Made by a program: the position numbers and the translations under genes
Part shown: positions 16,001 through 24,275 of the stretch, one piece after another
How the letters are laid out: each line of letters begins with the position of its first letter
How positions within the stretch are numbered: position 1 is the stretch's first letter
The notes under the pieces: generated by a model
Told to the model about the DNA's origin: nothing
Database searches by the model: none
The model's input: only the letters and a program-made list of their open reading frames with translations
NCBI GenBank assembly: GCA_047974625.1
Contig: JBKECK010000054.1
Span: 244,170 to 308,169, forward strand
DNA: 64,000 nucleotides
Direction: 5' to 3'
Source: CADEDH01 sp047974625
GTDB taxonomy: Bacteria > Actinomycetota > Acidimicrobiia > Acidimicrobiales > SZUA-35

Positions 16001-18444
16001 TGGCCGGCCTGCGGTCGGCGTTCCGCCACAAGGCCAACGGTTCCGGGGTGTTCGAATCGAGCCAGCATCCGGTCATCGTCGGCCAGGCCACCTACAACGA
16101 CGCCTACGGGACGAGCTTCGCCAGTGCCGCCTGGTGCAACTCGCCGAGCAACCCCACCGCAAAGTGCGACGGCATGGCCCGGATCAACGAGCAGGGTGGC
16201 GACCTGTTCAACTTCGACACCCTGTCGGGTAACCAGGTGGCAGTGCCGTTGGAGCCCAAGGGCATCCACGACGAGATGAACGCCGCCACGTTCGACGCCT
16301 TTGGTCGCATGACGGCCAACCTGGGGGTCGAATCGGTACCGGCCTCGGCCGCGGGCCAGAACATCAACCTGATGCCCTACGTCTTCCCCCAGACCGAGGT
16401 GATCGACGCCACCAGTCTGCCCAGAAACGGGATCTCGGCCGAACCGATAGCGCCGATCTCCGAGGCCGACGGCACCCAGATCTGGAAGATCACCCACAAC
16501 GGGGTCGACACTCATCCCCTGCATTTCCATCTCTACGACGTACAGGTGTTGAACCGGGTGACGTGGGACAACATCATCATCCCACCCGACCCGAACGAGC
16601 TGGGTTGGAAGGACACGGTCAGGGTGAGCCCGCTCGAGGACACGATCGTGGCCCTGAGACCGATCATCCCGTCCCTGCCGTTCGAGATACCGAACAGCGT
16701 CCGGAACCTGAGCCCGATGGATCCCCCGTGGAACGGGACCTACAACCCGGAGGGCGACAACCTGGCCTCGATCGGTGACGTCGGTGTGCTGGGCGGCGCC
16801 AGCCTGACCGACGCGATCGCAGCCGGCATCCCACCGTCGTCCCCGAACGGTGAACCCATCGACGTGATGAACCACCTGGTCAACTTCGGGTGGGAGTACG
16901 TCTGGCATTGTCATCTCCTGGCCCATGAGGAGATGGACATGATGCGACCGGTGTCGGTTGCGGTGCCGCCCCGTCCGCCCGGAGCGGTGGGCCTCGACCC
17001 CACCACGGGCACGTTGAGCTGGACCGACGGCTCGGTGGCCGAGACGGGCTACGCCGTCGAGAAGCTCGTGGCCGGCGTCTGGACCGGCGTGCACCAGGTC
17101 GACGTGCCGCTGGCCGCCGACAACCCCACCGGCGACGTGATGACGTGGGTCGACCCGTCCTACACGGCCGGTGACCAGTACCGGGTCCAGGCGGTCAACA
17201 CCGTCGGAGACACCTGGAACTACGCCGCCAACGGCAACGAGCTGGATCCGGCGGTGCCCACGTTCCCGGTGGTCACCGCCCGTTCGGAGTGGGTCACGTT
17301 CGGCGATTCGTCGGGCGTCGCCGCTCCGACCGGGCTCGTGGCCACCCTCACCACGGCCAACCAGGTCGACCTGGCCTGGACCGACAACGCCTTCAACGAG
17401 ACCGGGTACGTGGTGGAACGCAGCGATGACCTCGGTGTGACCTGGACCGCCGTGGCCCCGGTCGGGGCCGACGCGACCAGCTACAGCGACACCACGGTCG
17501 GCCCGGTCACCATCTACTGGTACCGGGTGTATGCCACCGACGGGGTGACGAACTCGGCATCGTCGAACACGCTCAAGCTGACGACGCCCGGTGCGGCCCC
17601 GGCCGCCCCGGCCGAGGCGGTGGCCACGGTCGTCTCGGCCAACCAGGTCGATCTGGCCTGGACCGACAATTCGACGACCGAGGACGGTTTCGTGATCGAG
17701 CGCAGCGTGAACGGAGGACCCTTCACCGAGCTGGACCGGGTCGCCGCCGACGCCGTCGCCTACAGCGATCTGTCGACGGCCGCGGCGACCACTTACCAGT
17801 ACCAGGTGCGCGCCGTCAACGGGGTGACCGGGAGCTCGGCGCCCGCGGTCAGCAACAGCGTGTCGACCCCGGAGGTCCCCCCGGTGGCGCCGAGCGGGCT
17901 GACGACCACGGCCGTCGCCAGCAGCTACGTGGACCTAGCCTGGACCGACAACTCGACCAACGAGACTGGGTTCCTGGTCCAGCGGAGCACCGACAGTGGC
18001 GCCACCTGGACCGATCTGTCCACCCAGCCGACCGACGCCACGACCTACAGCGACACGTCGGTGGTGGCGTCGACCACCTACCGGTACCAGGTGGTCGCCA
18101 CCAACGCGGCCGGCAGCGCGGCGTCCAACACCGTCACCGTCACGGTTCCGTCCGGCACCCCGCCGGCGGCACCGACCAACCCGTTGGTGACCAACCGGAC
18201 GCAGACGTCGTTGACCCTGTCGTGGACCGACAACTCGACCGACGAGACGGGTTTTTTAGTGGAGATCGCCACCAACCGGACGTTCACTCAGAGCGTCCAG
18301 TCCTTCACCGTCGGGCCGAACACGACCAGCTACCGGTTCTCCCCGCTGGCCCCGCGGACCCGCTACTACATGCGGGTGGCCTCCACCAACGCCGCCGGGA
18401 ACTCGACGTGGAGCCCGACGGTGGCCGACATGGCGCGGCCGTAG
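13015..18444 (+). CDS. Giant secreted multicopper oxidase with GxGY repeats and fibronectin type III domains
   Basis: An 1809-aa exported protein. A signal peptide follows an Arg-rich n-region (RPRRPRLLRPWR, hydrophobic 33-50, cleavage near AAQA-APAG). Residues 90-330 hold six GxGY repeats (GNGY 119, GSGY 157, 193, 235 and 320, GDGY 281) in units like TVTFSGG. The cupredoxin part has complete copper motifs: HLHG (H533, H535), HDH (H609, H611), HPLHFH (H1167, H1170, H1172) and HCHLLAHEEMDM (H1298, C1299, H1300, H1304, M1309). So the trinuclear cluster and a type-1 site with axial Met are predicted. Residues 1323-1809 are about five Fn3 modules sharing VDLAWTDN. Oversized multicopper oxidases of this kind include manganese oxidases, but the substrate is unknown. 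The ATG at 13015 has GGAGG five bases upstream; a TTG at 12994 is less likely. Confidence 0.9.
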   Translation: MATRGQTRVSFGYSEIGGRRPRRPRLLRPWRAMLVTALIAAGLVASSLPPTPAAQAAPAGPTDESVVPHYFGPWPNWMNSPYTLPDADVVITGNGNGATAEAKVGANGKITAITVTNGGNGYTNAQVSIVGAGRGALAKASLTRRGGVATIELTSFGSGYTAPTVTFSGGSGGTGAAAAAYGGVDQVTITDGGSGYTFPTVEFDLPDQPGGDQARGHAEMDANGTITTVVVDSPGSGYSTAPGVSVHNGTIHDPANLATGGSFAQATSSLALQSVVVTTAGDGYGSAPTVTFTDPTGSGATASATVANGVVSAITVQKPGSGYVTGNGIRKFVDGLPLIDAAGANNLGQYIPTAVPDTTTFSTANGFELDADYYVIALVQHREQMHSDLPPTLMREFVQLKQLAPGQSCADVGGVLLETDLVDGASTPALMPDGSQACGYDEPHYMGPLINAQKDRATRVTFFNLLPTGDDGDLFMPVDSTFMGAGMTPTSMTEGFDPTPNTGGTVTDATRNPMCNTSPKPSDCFTDNRVLIHLHGGITPWISDGTPHQWITPAGEDTSYPQGVSVASVPDMVGPETAALGVPDCSNPDDGCSTFYYTNQQSARLMFYHDHTWGLTRLSVYAGEAGMYQITDGTEQALIDDGTIPADQIPLVIQDRTYVPDDEAIYDQYDASGARVSYGQDPTWDKTRWGGRGSLWYQHVYMPAQNPGAPSGMSAYGRWMYGPWFWPPQTGVKNGPIDNPYFDADCNLDDPATWQYQVEPFCEPALIPGTPNNSSGMEQFNDTPIVNGTAYPTITLDPKSYRLRILNAANDRFFNLSLYEADPTTASTGLNAYGEPIGGTEVALKPDELAAAQLDPNVFPTPDTGVSPAGPDWIQIGTEGGFLPSPAVVPAQPTSWINDPTRFDVGNVDQHSLLIAPAERADTVVDFSRYAGKTLILYNDAPAAFPARIAGYDYYTGAPDLSPAGAPSILPGYGPNTRTVMQIKIRASTPGPAFDLAGLRSAFRHKANGSGVFESSQHPVIVGQATYNDAYGTSFASAAWCNSPSNPTAKCDGMARINEQGGDLFNFDTLSGNQVAVPLEPKGIHDEMNAATFDAFGRMTANLGVESVPASAAGQNINLMPYVFPQTEVIDATSLPRNGISAEPIAPISEADGTQIWKITHNGVDTHPLHFHLYDVQVLNRVTWDNIIIPPDPNELGWKDTVRVSPLEDTIVALRPIIPSLPFEIPNSVRNLSPMDPPWNGTYNPEGDNLASIGDVGVLGGASLTDAIAAGIPPSSPNGEPIDVMNHLVNFGWEYVWHCHLLAHEEMDMMRPVSVAVPPRPPGAVGLDPTTGTLSWTDGSVAETGYAVEKLVAGVWTGVHQVDVPLAADNPTGDVMTWVDPSYTAGDQYRVQAVNTVGDTWNYAANGNELDPAVPTFPVVTARSEWVTFGDSSGVAAPTGLVATLTTANQVDLAWTDNAFNETGYVVERSDDLGVTWTAVAPVGADATSYSDTTVGPVTIYWYRVYATDGVTNSASSNTLKLTTPGAAPAAPAEAVATVVSANQVDLAWTDNSTTEDGFVIERSVNGGPFTELDRVAADAVAYSDLSTAAATTYQYQVRAVNGVTGSSAPAVSNSVSTPEVPPVAPSGLTTTAVASSYVDLAWTDNSTNETGFLVQRSTDSGATWTDLSTQPTDATTYSDTSVVASTTYRYQVVATNAAGSAASNTVTVTVPSGTPPAAPTNPLVTNRTQTSLTLSWTDNSTDETGFLVEIATNRTFTQSVQSFTVGPNTTSYRFSPLAPRTRYYMRVASTNAAGNSTWSPTVADMARP

Positions 18445-18573
18445 GCGACGCCCCGCCGAACTGCAGTCAACTGATGGAGGTGAGCCTGATGAGCCCGGTT
18501 CGGATGGGCCGGGCGGATGGGTTGGCGTGAATGTTCAAGTCCCGGTCGGGACCCCGGTCGTAGGTTGTCGGCC

Positions 18574-19224
18574 ATGAGCACCGATCAGGAACTCCCCGTC
18601 TTCCCCACCACCGCCCCCGTCGCCTTCTCCGATCCGGAGGCCACCGCCGAGCTGTACCATCAGGTGCTCGGCCGGTTGGCCGACGTGGTCGGGGTCGACG
18701 ACGACCGGCTGGCCGACCCCACCCCGTGCGCCGGGTACGACGTGGCCGCCCTGCGGGACCATGTGCTGGGCTGGCTCCAGTTCTTCGCCGCGGCGTTGAC
18801 CGACCCGGCGGGGGCCGGCACCCGGCCCGACCCGGCGTCGTTCGCGCTGGGTGACGCCACGGCCGCCGACGTCGTACGTCGAGCCGAGGCCGACATCGCC
18901 CGGGCCGTGGCCGACGGGGCGGCCGGCGAGCTCGTGGTCATGTCCGCGGCCCGGATGGCCGGCGACGGGGTCCTGGCCATGGCGCTCGGTGAGTACATCA
19001 TCCACGCCTGGGACCTGGCCGTCGCCACCGGCCGTCCCTACCCGGCGCCGGAGGAGGCGATCAGTCCGGCCCACGAATTCCTGCGGGGCATGGTCACCCC
19101 CGACTACCGGGGACCCGAATCCGGCTTCTTCGACGCCGAGGTGGCGGTCCCCGCCGACTCCTCCGCCCTCGACCAGCTGCTGGGCTTCGCCGGCCGCGAC
19201 CCCCGCTGGACTCCCCCCTCCTGA
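18574..19224 (+). CDS. TIGR03086-type metal-binding protein (DinB / mycothiol-dependent maleylpyruvate isomerase fold)
   Basis: A 216-aa four-helix-bundle protein of the DinB-like superfamily. It has the typical opening ELYHQVLGRLADVVGVDDDR, the LADPTPCAGYDVAALRDHVLG block carrying the first metal-site His, and GEYIIHAWDLAVATGRPY carrying another. Relatives bind a metal and use mycothiol or act in unknown reactions. The ATG at 18574 is chosen because the upstream sequence is not coding-like. It follows the oxidase by 129 bases and may have its own promoter. Its specific role cannot be read from context. Confidence 0.8.
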   Translation: MSTDQELPVFPTTAPVAFSDPEATAELYHQVLGRLADVVGVDDDRLADPTPCAGYDVAALRDHVLGWLQFFAAALTDPAGAGTRPDPASFALGDATAADVVRRAEADIARAVADGAAGELVVMSAARMAGDGVLAMALGEYIIHAWDLAVATGRPYPAPEEAISPAHEFLRGMVTPDYRGPESGFFDAEVAVPADSSALDQLLGFAGRDPRWTPPS

Positions 19225-19310
19225 CACCCGACACCCGTCGCCTGACCCCGGGCGGCCGCACCACCGCCCGACCGTGCCGCGGTTCGGGGAGCCCGGGCAG
19301 GCTCAGTGCG

Positions 19311-19912
19311 CCAGCGGCGGTTCGGTCCGGGTGGCGTCGGGATCGGGGCCGAGGGTTCGACCCCGACACCATCCCCGGCGACCGGTGGGGCCTCACCGAG
19401 TCGATCGTGGGCCGGGTGGAACGGGTCGGGGGTCGTGCCACGATCCGCAGCCGGCCCGACCATGGGAGCGAGGTGGCGCTGACGGTGCCCTGCGCCCCGG
19501 TGGCCGACGAGGCCGCGGTGGCCGTCATCGCCACCACCCGACCCGACGTGGTCCTGCTCGACGTCCACCTGCCCAGCGGGACCGGGGCGGACGTGATCGC
19601 CGCCATCGACCACGTGGCGGCGGGCAACGCCGTGTTCTCCCCCGGCTCGCCGCCTTCGTCCTCGACGCCTTCCGCGACGCCGCACCCCGTGACGCCGACC
19701 GGCGGCCCCCGGAGGACCTCGACCTGCTCAGCGCCCGGGAGCAGGAGGTCATGCGGTTGCTGGCCCGCGGCTACTCCTACAAGGACATCGCGGCCGAACT
19801 GTTCATCTCCGACCGCACGGTCGAGAGCCACGCCAGCTCCGTCCTCCGCAAGCTGCAGCTGTCCAACCGCCACGAGCTCACCCACTGGGCAGCCCGTCAC
19901 CACCTGCTGTGA
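19311..19912 (+). pseudogene. Collapsed two-component locus: kinase C-terminus fused to pieces of a LuxR response regulator
   Basis: The frame begins with the ATPase end of a NarL-group kinase: DRGRGFDPDTIPGDRWGL, SIVGRVERVGGRATI, HGSEVALTVP. It passes without a stop into a receiver fragment, TTRPDVVLLDVHLPSGTGAD (phosphoacceptor Asp in LLDVHLP). After a change of frame near 19640 it continues as FVLDAFRDAAPRDADRRPPE and a complete LuxR helix-turn-helix: LSAREQEVMRLLARGYSYKD, then SDRTVESHASSVLRKLQL. Large parts of both proteins are missing, so successive deletions must have joined them. The HTH alone might still be made, but no start or ribosome site is evident. Confidence 0.75.
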
Positions 19913-19991
19913 CGACCAGCCGCCCCGGCGCTCAGGAACCTCACAGGTAGCCCGGCGGTCCGCCCGAGCTTCGACGCCGATGCTCGTCCCC

Positions 19992-22130
19992 ATGACGATC
20001 CCGCTCGATGCCCCACCGTCAGGTCCGCCCCTGGTCCCGCCCCCGCCCGGCCCTGGCGCCGCAGCCAGCCCTGGCGCCGACCCCGGCGCCAGCCGCCGGT
20101 CGCTGACCGACGGGCTGGCCGACCGGGCGGTGCCCCTGTCGGTGGCGGCGCTGCTGGTGGGCACAGCGGTGCTGTACCTGTGGGGCCTGTCGGCGTCGGG
20201 GTACGCCAACTCGTTCTATTCGGCGGCCGCCCAGGCCGGGTCGGAGAGCTGGAAGGCCTTCTTCTTCGGGTCGCTCGACGCCGGCAACGCCATCACCGTC
20301 GACAAGCCGCCGGCGTCCCTGTGGCTGATGGGACTGTCGGTGCGGATCTTCGGCCTCAGCTCGTGGAGCATCCTGGTGCCCGAGGCCCTCCTCGGCGTGG
20401 CCAGCGTGGCCACCCTCTACGCCGCCGTGCGCCGGGTGGCCAGCCACTGGGCCGGGATCCTGGCCGGCGTGGCGCTGGCCATCACCCCGGCCGCCGCCCT
20501 CATGTTCCGGTTCAACAACCCGGACGCCCTCCTGGTCTGCACCATCACGCTGGCCGCCTACTTCGTGATCCGGGCCCTCGACGGCGACCATCCGCTGCGG
20601 TGGATGGTGTGGGCCGGGGTGGCGTGCGGGATCGGGTTCCTGTCCAAGTCGCTCCAGGTGGTCCTGGTCCTCCCGGCGCTGAGCCTGCCGTACCTGATCG
20701 CGGCCCGGGGTCCGATCCTGCGCCGGGTCGGTCATCTCCTGGCCGCCGGGGCGGCCATGGTGGTCACTCTCGGCTGGTGGGTGGCCGTCGTCGAACTGGT
20801 GCCCGCCTCGGCCCGGCCCTACATCGGCGGGTCCCAGAACAACTCGGTGCTCGACCTGATCTTCGGGTACAACGGCCTCGGTCGGATCAACGGCGACGAG
20901 GTCGGCTCGGTCACCGGTGGGGGTGGCGCCGCGGCCGGTGGGCCGGGCGCCGGCCCCGGTGTGAGCATGTGGGGTCAGACCGGGATCACCCGCATGTTCG
21001 ACGGGGTGTCGGGCGGGATGATCGCCTGGCTCGTCCCGGCGGCCCTGATCTTGACCGTAGCCGGGCTGTGGGTGCTGCGCCGACGGCCCCGCACCGACCT
21101 GACCCGGGCCGGGCTGATCCTGATGAGCACCTGGATGATCGTGACCGGGCTGGTCTTCTCGTTCATGCAGGGCATCTACCACGACTACTACACCGTGGCC
21201 CTGGCCCCGCCCATCGCCGGCACCGTGGCCATCGGGGCGTGGGCGGTGTGGCAGCACCGGGCCGACCTGGTGGCCCGCCTGTCGCTAGCCGCGGCCATGG
21301 CCGCCACCACCGGGTGGGCCTGGGTCCTGCTCGACCGGGCTCCCGACAGCTACCGGACCCTCCAGTGGGCGGTGGCCGGGCTCGGCACGCTGGCCACGAC
21401 GGCCCTGATCGGGAGCGGGCTGACTGTGCTGGCCGGGGCCGCTGTCACCCTGGCCGTCACCGCCGCTCTGGGCGGACCGGCCGCCTACGCCCTCGACACC
21501 GTCACCACCCCCCACACCGGCTCCATCGTCACCGCCGGTCCGGTGGCCGACGACGGCCCCGGCGGCGGCGGTCCGGGCGGCGGCTTCGGTGGCCAGGCCC
21601 CGGGCGACGGCGGCTGCGGTGGCCAGGGCCCGGGGGGCGGTGGCCCGGGCGGCGCCGCGCCGCCGATATTCGGCCCCACCAACGGCACAGCCACCAACGG
21701 CACCAACAACAACGGCACGGCCGGGGGACCGCAGTTCGGTGGCGCCGTTGGGCTGGGCGGTGGCGGTGGTCTGCTCGACGGACCCGAGGTGTCGACCGAG
21801 CTGGCCTCCCTGCTGACCGACGGCGCTGCCGACTACGCGTGGGTGGCGGCCACCACCGGGGCCCAGAACGCGGCCGGCTACCAACTGGCCACCGGTGACC
21901 CGGTGCTGGCCATCGGCGGGTTCAACGGCTCCGACCCCAGCCCGACCCTGGCCCAGTTCCAGCAGTGGGTGGCCGACGGCCGGATCCACTACTACCTGGC
22001 CGGCGGGCAGATCGGCCCGTCGAACGGTGGGGCGAACACGGCGTCGGAGATCGAGTCGTGGGTGACGGCCAACTACACCGGCCAGACCGTCGGTTCGACC
22101 ACCGTGTACGACCTGTCGGGCGGCCGATGA
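19992..22130 (+). CDS. GT39-type membrane glycosyltransferase (ArnT/YkcB-like mannosyltransferase)
   Basis: A 712-aa polytopic protein. Following a Pro-rich cytoplasmic N-terminus (PPLVPPPPGPGAAASPG), the first helix leads to a lumenal loop SGYANSFYSAAAQAGSESWK and GNAITVDKPPASLWLMG, typical of the PMT_2/ArnT superfamily that uses polyprenyl-phosphate sugars. About eleven more helices follow. The extracellular tail (from about 480) is Gly/Asn-rich (GGGPGGGFGGQAPGDGG, TNGTATNGTNNNGT) and ends in a folded domain resembling YkcB C-termini. The stop overlaps the next gene's start (ATGA); that gene is a GT2-GtrA protein able to make and flip the lipid-linked sugar, so the pair likely glycosylates an envelope polymer or protein. 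An ATG at 19980 is an alternative start. Confidence 0.85.
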   Translation: MTIPLDAPPSGPPLVPPPPGPGAAASPGADPGASRRSLTDGLADRAVPLSVAALLVGTAVLYLWGLSASGYANSFYSAAAQAGSESWKAFFFGSLDAGNAITVDKPPASLWLMGLSVRIFGLSSWSILVPEALLGVASVATLYAAVRRVASHWAGILAGVALAITPAAALMFRFNNPDALLVCTITLAAYFVIRALDGDHPLRWMVWAGVACGIGFLSKSLQVVLVLPALSLPYLIAARGPILRRVGHLLAAGAAMVVTLGWWVAVVELVPASARPYIGGSQNNSVLDLIFGYNGLGRINGDEVGSVTGGGGAAAGGPGAGPGVSMWGQTGITRMFDGVSGGMIAWLVPAALILTVAGLWVLRRRPRTDLTRAGLILMSTWMIVTGLVFSFMQGIYHDYYTVALAPPIAGTVAIGAWAVWQHRADLVARLSLAAAMAATTGWAWVLLDRAPDSYRTLQWAVAGLGTLATTALIGSGLTVLAGAAVTLAVTAALGGPAAYALDTVTTPHTGSIVTAGPVADDGPGGGGPGGGFGGQAPGDGGCGGQGPGGGGPGGAAPPIFGPTNGTATNGTNNNGTAGGPQFGGAVGLGGGGGLLDGPEVSTELASLLTDGAADYAWVAATTGAQNAAGYQLATGDPVLAIGGFNGSDPSPTLAQFQQWVADGRIHYYLAGGQIGPSNGGANTASEIESWVTANYTGQTVGSTTVYDLSGGR

Positions 22131-23368
22131 TGGTGACGCCGACGCACCAGACCCGACCCGCCGCCGTCGATCCGGTGGCGGCCACCCTGGACGTGGTGGT
22201 GCCGGTCTACAACGAGGAGGCCGACCTGGCCCCGTCGGTCGAGCGGCTCGTTGCCCATCTCGACCAGCACGTCCCCTATCGGGCCACGGTGACCATCGCC
22301 GACAACGCCAGCACCGACGGGACCTGGGCCGTGGCCCGGTCGCTGGCCGCCCGTCATCCCCGGGTCCGGGCCGTCCACCTCGACCAGAAGGGGCGGGGCC
22401 GGGCCCTCAACACCGTGTGGTCGGCGTCGGACGCCGACGTGCTCGTCTACATGGACGTCGACCTCTCCACCGACCTCAACGCCCTGCTGCCCCTCGTCGC
22501 CCCCCTGGTCAGCGGCCACTCGGACCTGGCCATCGGCACCCGGCTCGACCCGGCGTCCCGGGTGGTGCGGGGAGCGAAGCGGGAGCTGATCTCCCGCAGC
22601 TACAACGTCCTGCTGCGCCGCACCCTGGCCGTCCACTTCAGCGACGCCCAGTGCGGGTTCAAGGCGATCACCGCCGCCGCCGCCCGGCGCCTGCTCCCCC
22701 TCGTCGAGGACACCGGCTGGTTCTTCGACACCGAACTGCTGATCCTGGCCGAACGGGCCGGCCTGCGGATCCACGAGGTCCCCGTGGACTGGATCGACGA
22801 CGCCGACAGCCGGGTCGACATCGTCAGCACCGCCACCGCCGACCTGCGCGGCGTCAGTCGGCTGCTCCGGGGATTCGCCACCGGGGCCATCCCGGTGGCC
22901 GCCATCGGGGGCGAGCTCGGGCGGGAGCCGACGGCCCCCGAACTGGACGGGGTGCCGACCTCACTGTTCGGGCAGGTGGTGCGCTTCGCCCTGATCGGGG
23001 TGGCCAGCACCGTCGCCTACCTGCTGGCCTACGTCCTCCTCCGACACGTGACGGGAGCTCAGCTGGCCAACACCGCCGCCCTGGCCGGTACCGCGGTGGC
23101 CAACACCGCAGCCAACCGCCGTCTCACCTTCGGCCTTCGGGGCCGGTCCGGGGTGGTCCGCCACCACGCCACCGGTATCGGGGCGTACCTCACCAGTCTG
23201 GCCCTCACGGCGGGAGCGTTGGCCGGGCTGCATCTGGTCGTCGATCATCCGTCCCGCTACCTCGAGGTGGCCATGCTGATCGCGGCCAACGGGGTCGCCA
23301 CCGTGATCCGCTTCGTCGCCCTCCGGCTGGTGATCGGGGGCCACCGCTCCCCCGCCGGGACGGCCTGA
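22127..23368 (+). CDS. Polyprenyl-phosphate glycosyltransferase (GT2) with C-terminal GtrA domain
   Basis: A 413-aa fusion. Residues 20-245 are a GT2/DPM1-like catalytic domain: VVVPVYNEEADL, ADNASTDGTW, a DxD-type motif in VYMDVDLSTDL, and TGWFFDTELLILAERAG. Residues 280-410 are a four-helix GtrA-like membrane domain (VRFALIGVASTVAYLLAYVL, ANTAANRRLTFG) thought to flip polyprenyl-linked sugars. It is coupled to the preceding GT39 gene by a four-base overlap, and together they form a make, flip and transfer unit. The product sugar cannot be deduced; related actinobacterial proteins use mannose or glucose. Confidence 0.88.
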   Translation: MMVTPTHQTRPAAVDPVAATLDVVVPVYNEEADLAPSVERLVAHLDQHVPYRATVTIADNASTDGTWAVARSLAARHPRVRAVHLDQKGRGRALNTVWSASDADVLVYMDVDLSTDLNALLPLVAPLVSGHSDLAIGTRLDPASRVVRGAKRELISRSYNVLLRRTLAVHFSDAQCGFKAITAAAARRLLPLVEDTGWFFDTELLILAERAGLRIHEVPVDWIDDADSRVDIVSTATADLRGVSRLLRGFATGAIPVAAIGGELGREPTAPELDGVPTSLFGQVVRFALIGVASTVAYLLAYVLLRHVTGAQLANTAALAGTAVANTAANRRLTFGLRGRSGVVRHHATGIGAYLTSLALTAGALAGLHLVVDHPSRYLEVAMLIAANGVATVIRFVALRLVIGGHRSPAGTA

Positions 23369-23466
23369 GCGGTGCCCCGACGGCGGCCTCTCAGCCTCGA
23401 TCCACCGTGTCGGTGGGTGGTTGAGGGTCCGCGTGTCGGCGAGAAGGCCCCTCTGGCCTGGGATGA

Positions 23467-23487
23467 TGTTGATGTTCGACGTCAACA
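23467..23487. repeat. 21-bp imperfect palindrome ahead of IS1380 relic
   Basis: TGTTGATGT-TCG-ACGTCAACA pairs 8 of 9 positions. It lies 28 bases before the transposase relic and may be an end or a regulatory site of that element. The remainder of 23369-23514 holds only a short GC hairpin at 23402-23416 after the glycosyltransferase. Confidence 0.4.
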
Positions 23488-23514
23488 GTCCCAGGACCGA
23501 GAGAGGCACTTCTT

Positions 23515-23804
23515 GTGAGTGGAGTATTGCTTGGTCTGGACCGTGTCCGGGCAACCCTCGATGATGATGCCCTGGTGGCTGATGCGGGGCTGCTGGCCCC
23601 GGCCACGCTGTGGGGTCGGCTGGGGTTGGAGGCGCTGGTGAACAACACGGTTCGGCTGGTGGGCCGGACTGGTGGGTCTTGCCGGGCCGGAAGGTGTTGA
23701 CCCTGATCGCGGCGATCCTGATCGGTGGGGCGTACATCGATCACGCTGACCGGCTCCGGGCCGGAGCGACAGTCCGCTTGGGGAGCCGCCAGTCTGGCTG
23801 TTGA
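23515..23804 (+). pseudogene. IS1380-family transposase, N-terminal fragment with frameshift
   Basis: The first frame reads MSGVLLGLDRVRATLDDDAL, VADAGLLAPATLWGRLGLEA, LVNNTVRLVGRTGG. Near 23670 it shifts to LPGRKVLTLIAAILIGGAYI and DHADRLRAGAT, then loses similarity. This order (VADAGLLLPATLA..RLGL, then GRKVLTL, then G..IDDAD.LRAG) is the N-terminal region of IS1380-type transposases. The catalytic DDE domain is absent. A GTG start and upstream GAGAGAGGC purines are still recognisable. Confidence 0.75.
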
Positions 23805-23831
23805 GCGCCACTGCGTAGGCGACACGAGGAA

Positions 23832-23957
23832 TCACCTTCGGTGAGCGCCGCCCATAAGCGAGAGCAGTGCAGCGCACAGTTCGTGCTGATATCGAGCAGT
23901 GGCCGGATAGCGGGAGCCACATTCACGACAGGCACCAACCCAGGCGAGGGTAGCCAA
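23832..23957 (-). CDS. Doubtful 41-aa ORF with a CxxC pair
   Basis: From TTG 23957 it reads ATLAWVGACRECGSRYPATA, then RYQHELCAALLSLMGG. The CRECGSRY spacing resembles a zinc-ribbon knuckle. Base composition is lower in GC than the surroundings. It overlaps nothing convincing and follows the fragment at 23965, so it may be the tail of a broken gene. No ribosome site is visible. Confidence 0.25.
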   Translation of the reverse strand: MATLAWVGACRECGSRYPATARYQHELCAALLSLMGGAHRR

Positions 23958-23964
23958 CAGTCGT

Positions 23965-24159
23965 TCAGAGTGTGAGATTGTCGAGGTAGAAGTCGACGAG
24001 ATCGATCGTGTCGTCTGCCACTCCGACACCGTAGACCCGGGCCTGGATCCGGCCGTCGGCTCCTGATAGGTCCAGCTCACGGACGTGGCTCATCGTGGGG
24101 TCGCCCTCAACAATCGACGGAAGGGAGTCCCACTGGCGCTCGATCTCCGCATCGATCAC
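23965..24159 (-). CDS. Hypothetical protein, probably truncated by an in-frame stop
   Basis: A 64-aa frame from ATG 24159: MIDAEIERQWDSLPSIVEGD, PTMSHVRELDLSG, DGRIQARVYGVGVAD, DLVDFYLDNLTL. It has good coding character but no recognised family. The same frame extends upstream (AKGLADGDAEGFLAEVQPV) to a TGA at 24214-24216, and beyond it reads STVVRHPPEYRAAVVAEF. A longer ancestral protein of about 100 residues interrupted by this stop is plausible. It sits in a decay zone beside the IS1380 relic. Confidence 0.4.
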   Translation of the reverse strand: MIDAEIERQWDSLPSIVEGDPTMSHVRELDLSGADGRIQARVYGVGVADDTIDLVDFYLDNLTL

Positions 24160-24275
24160 AGGCTGGACCTCAGCGAGGAACCCTTCCGCGTCACCGTCGG
24201 CGAGACCCTTCGCTCAGAACTCAGCCACGACTGCTGCACGGTACTCCGGAGGATGGCGGACCACCGTGGAGGGGT

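Noticed and set aside
19980..19991. ATG at 19980 as definite start of the GT39 gene
   Set aside because: Both it and ATG 19992 lack a ribosome site; 19992 was kept, as neither can be preferred strongly.
20019..21257. A 412-codon minus-strand frame opposite the GT39 transferase
   Set aside because: Antisense of a polytopic membrane protein, giving a His/Gly/Gln-rich nonsense product.
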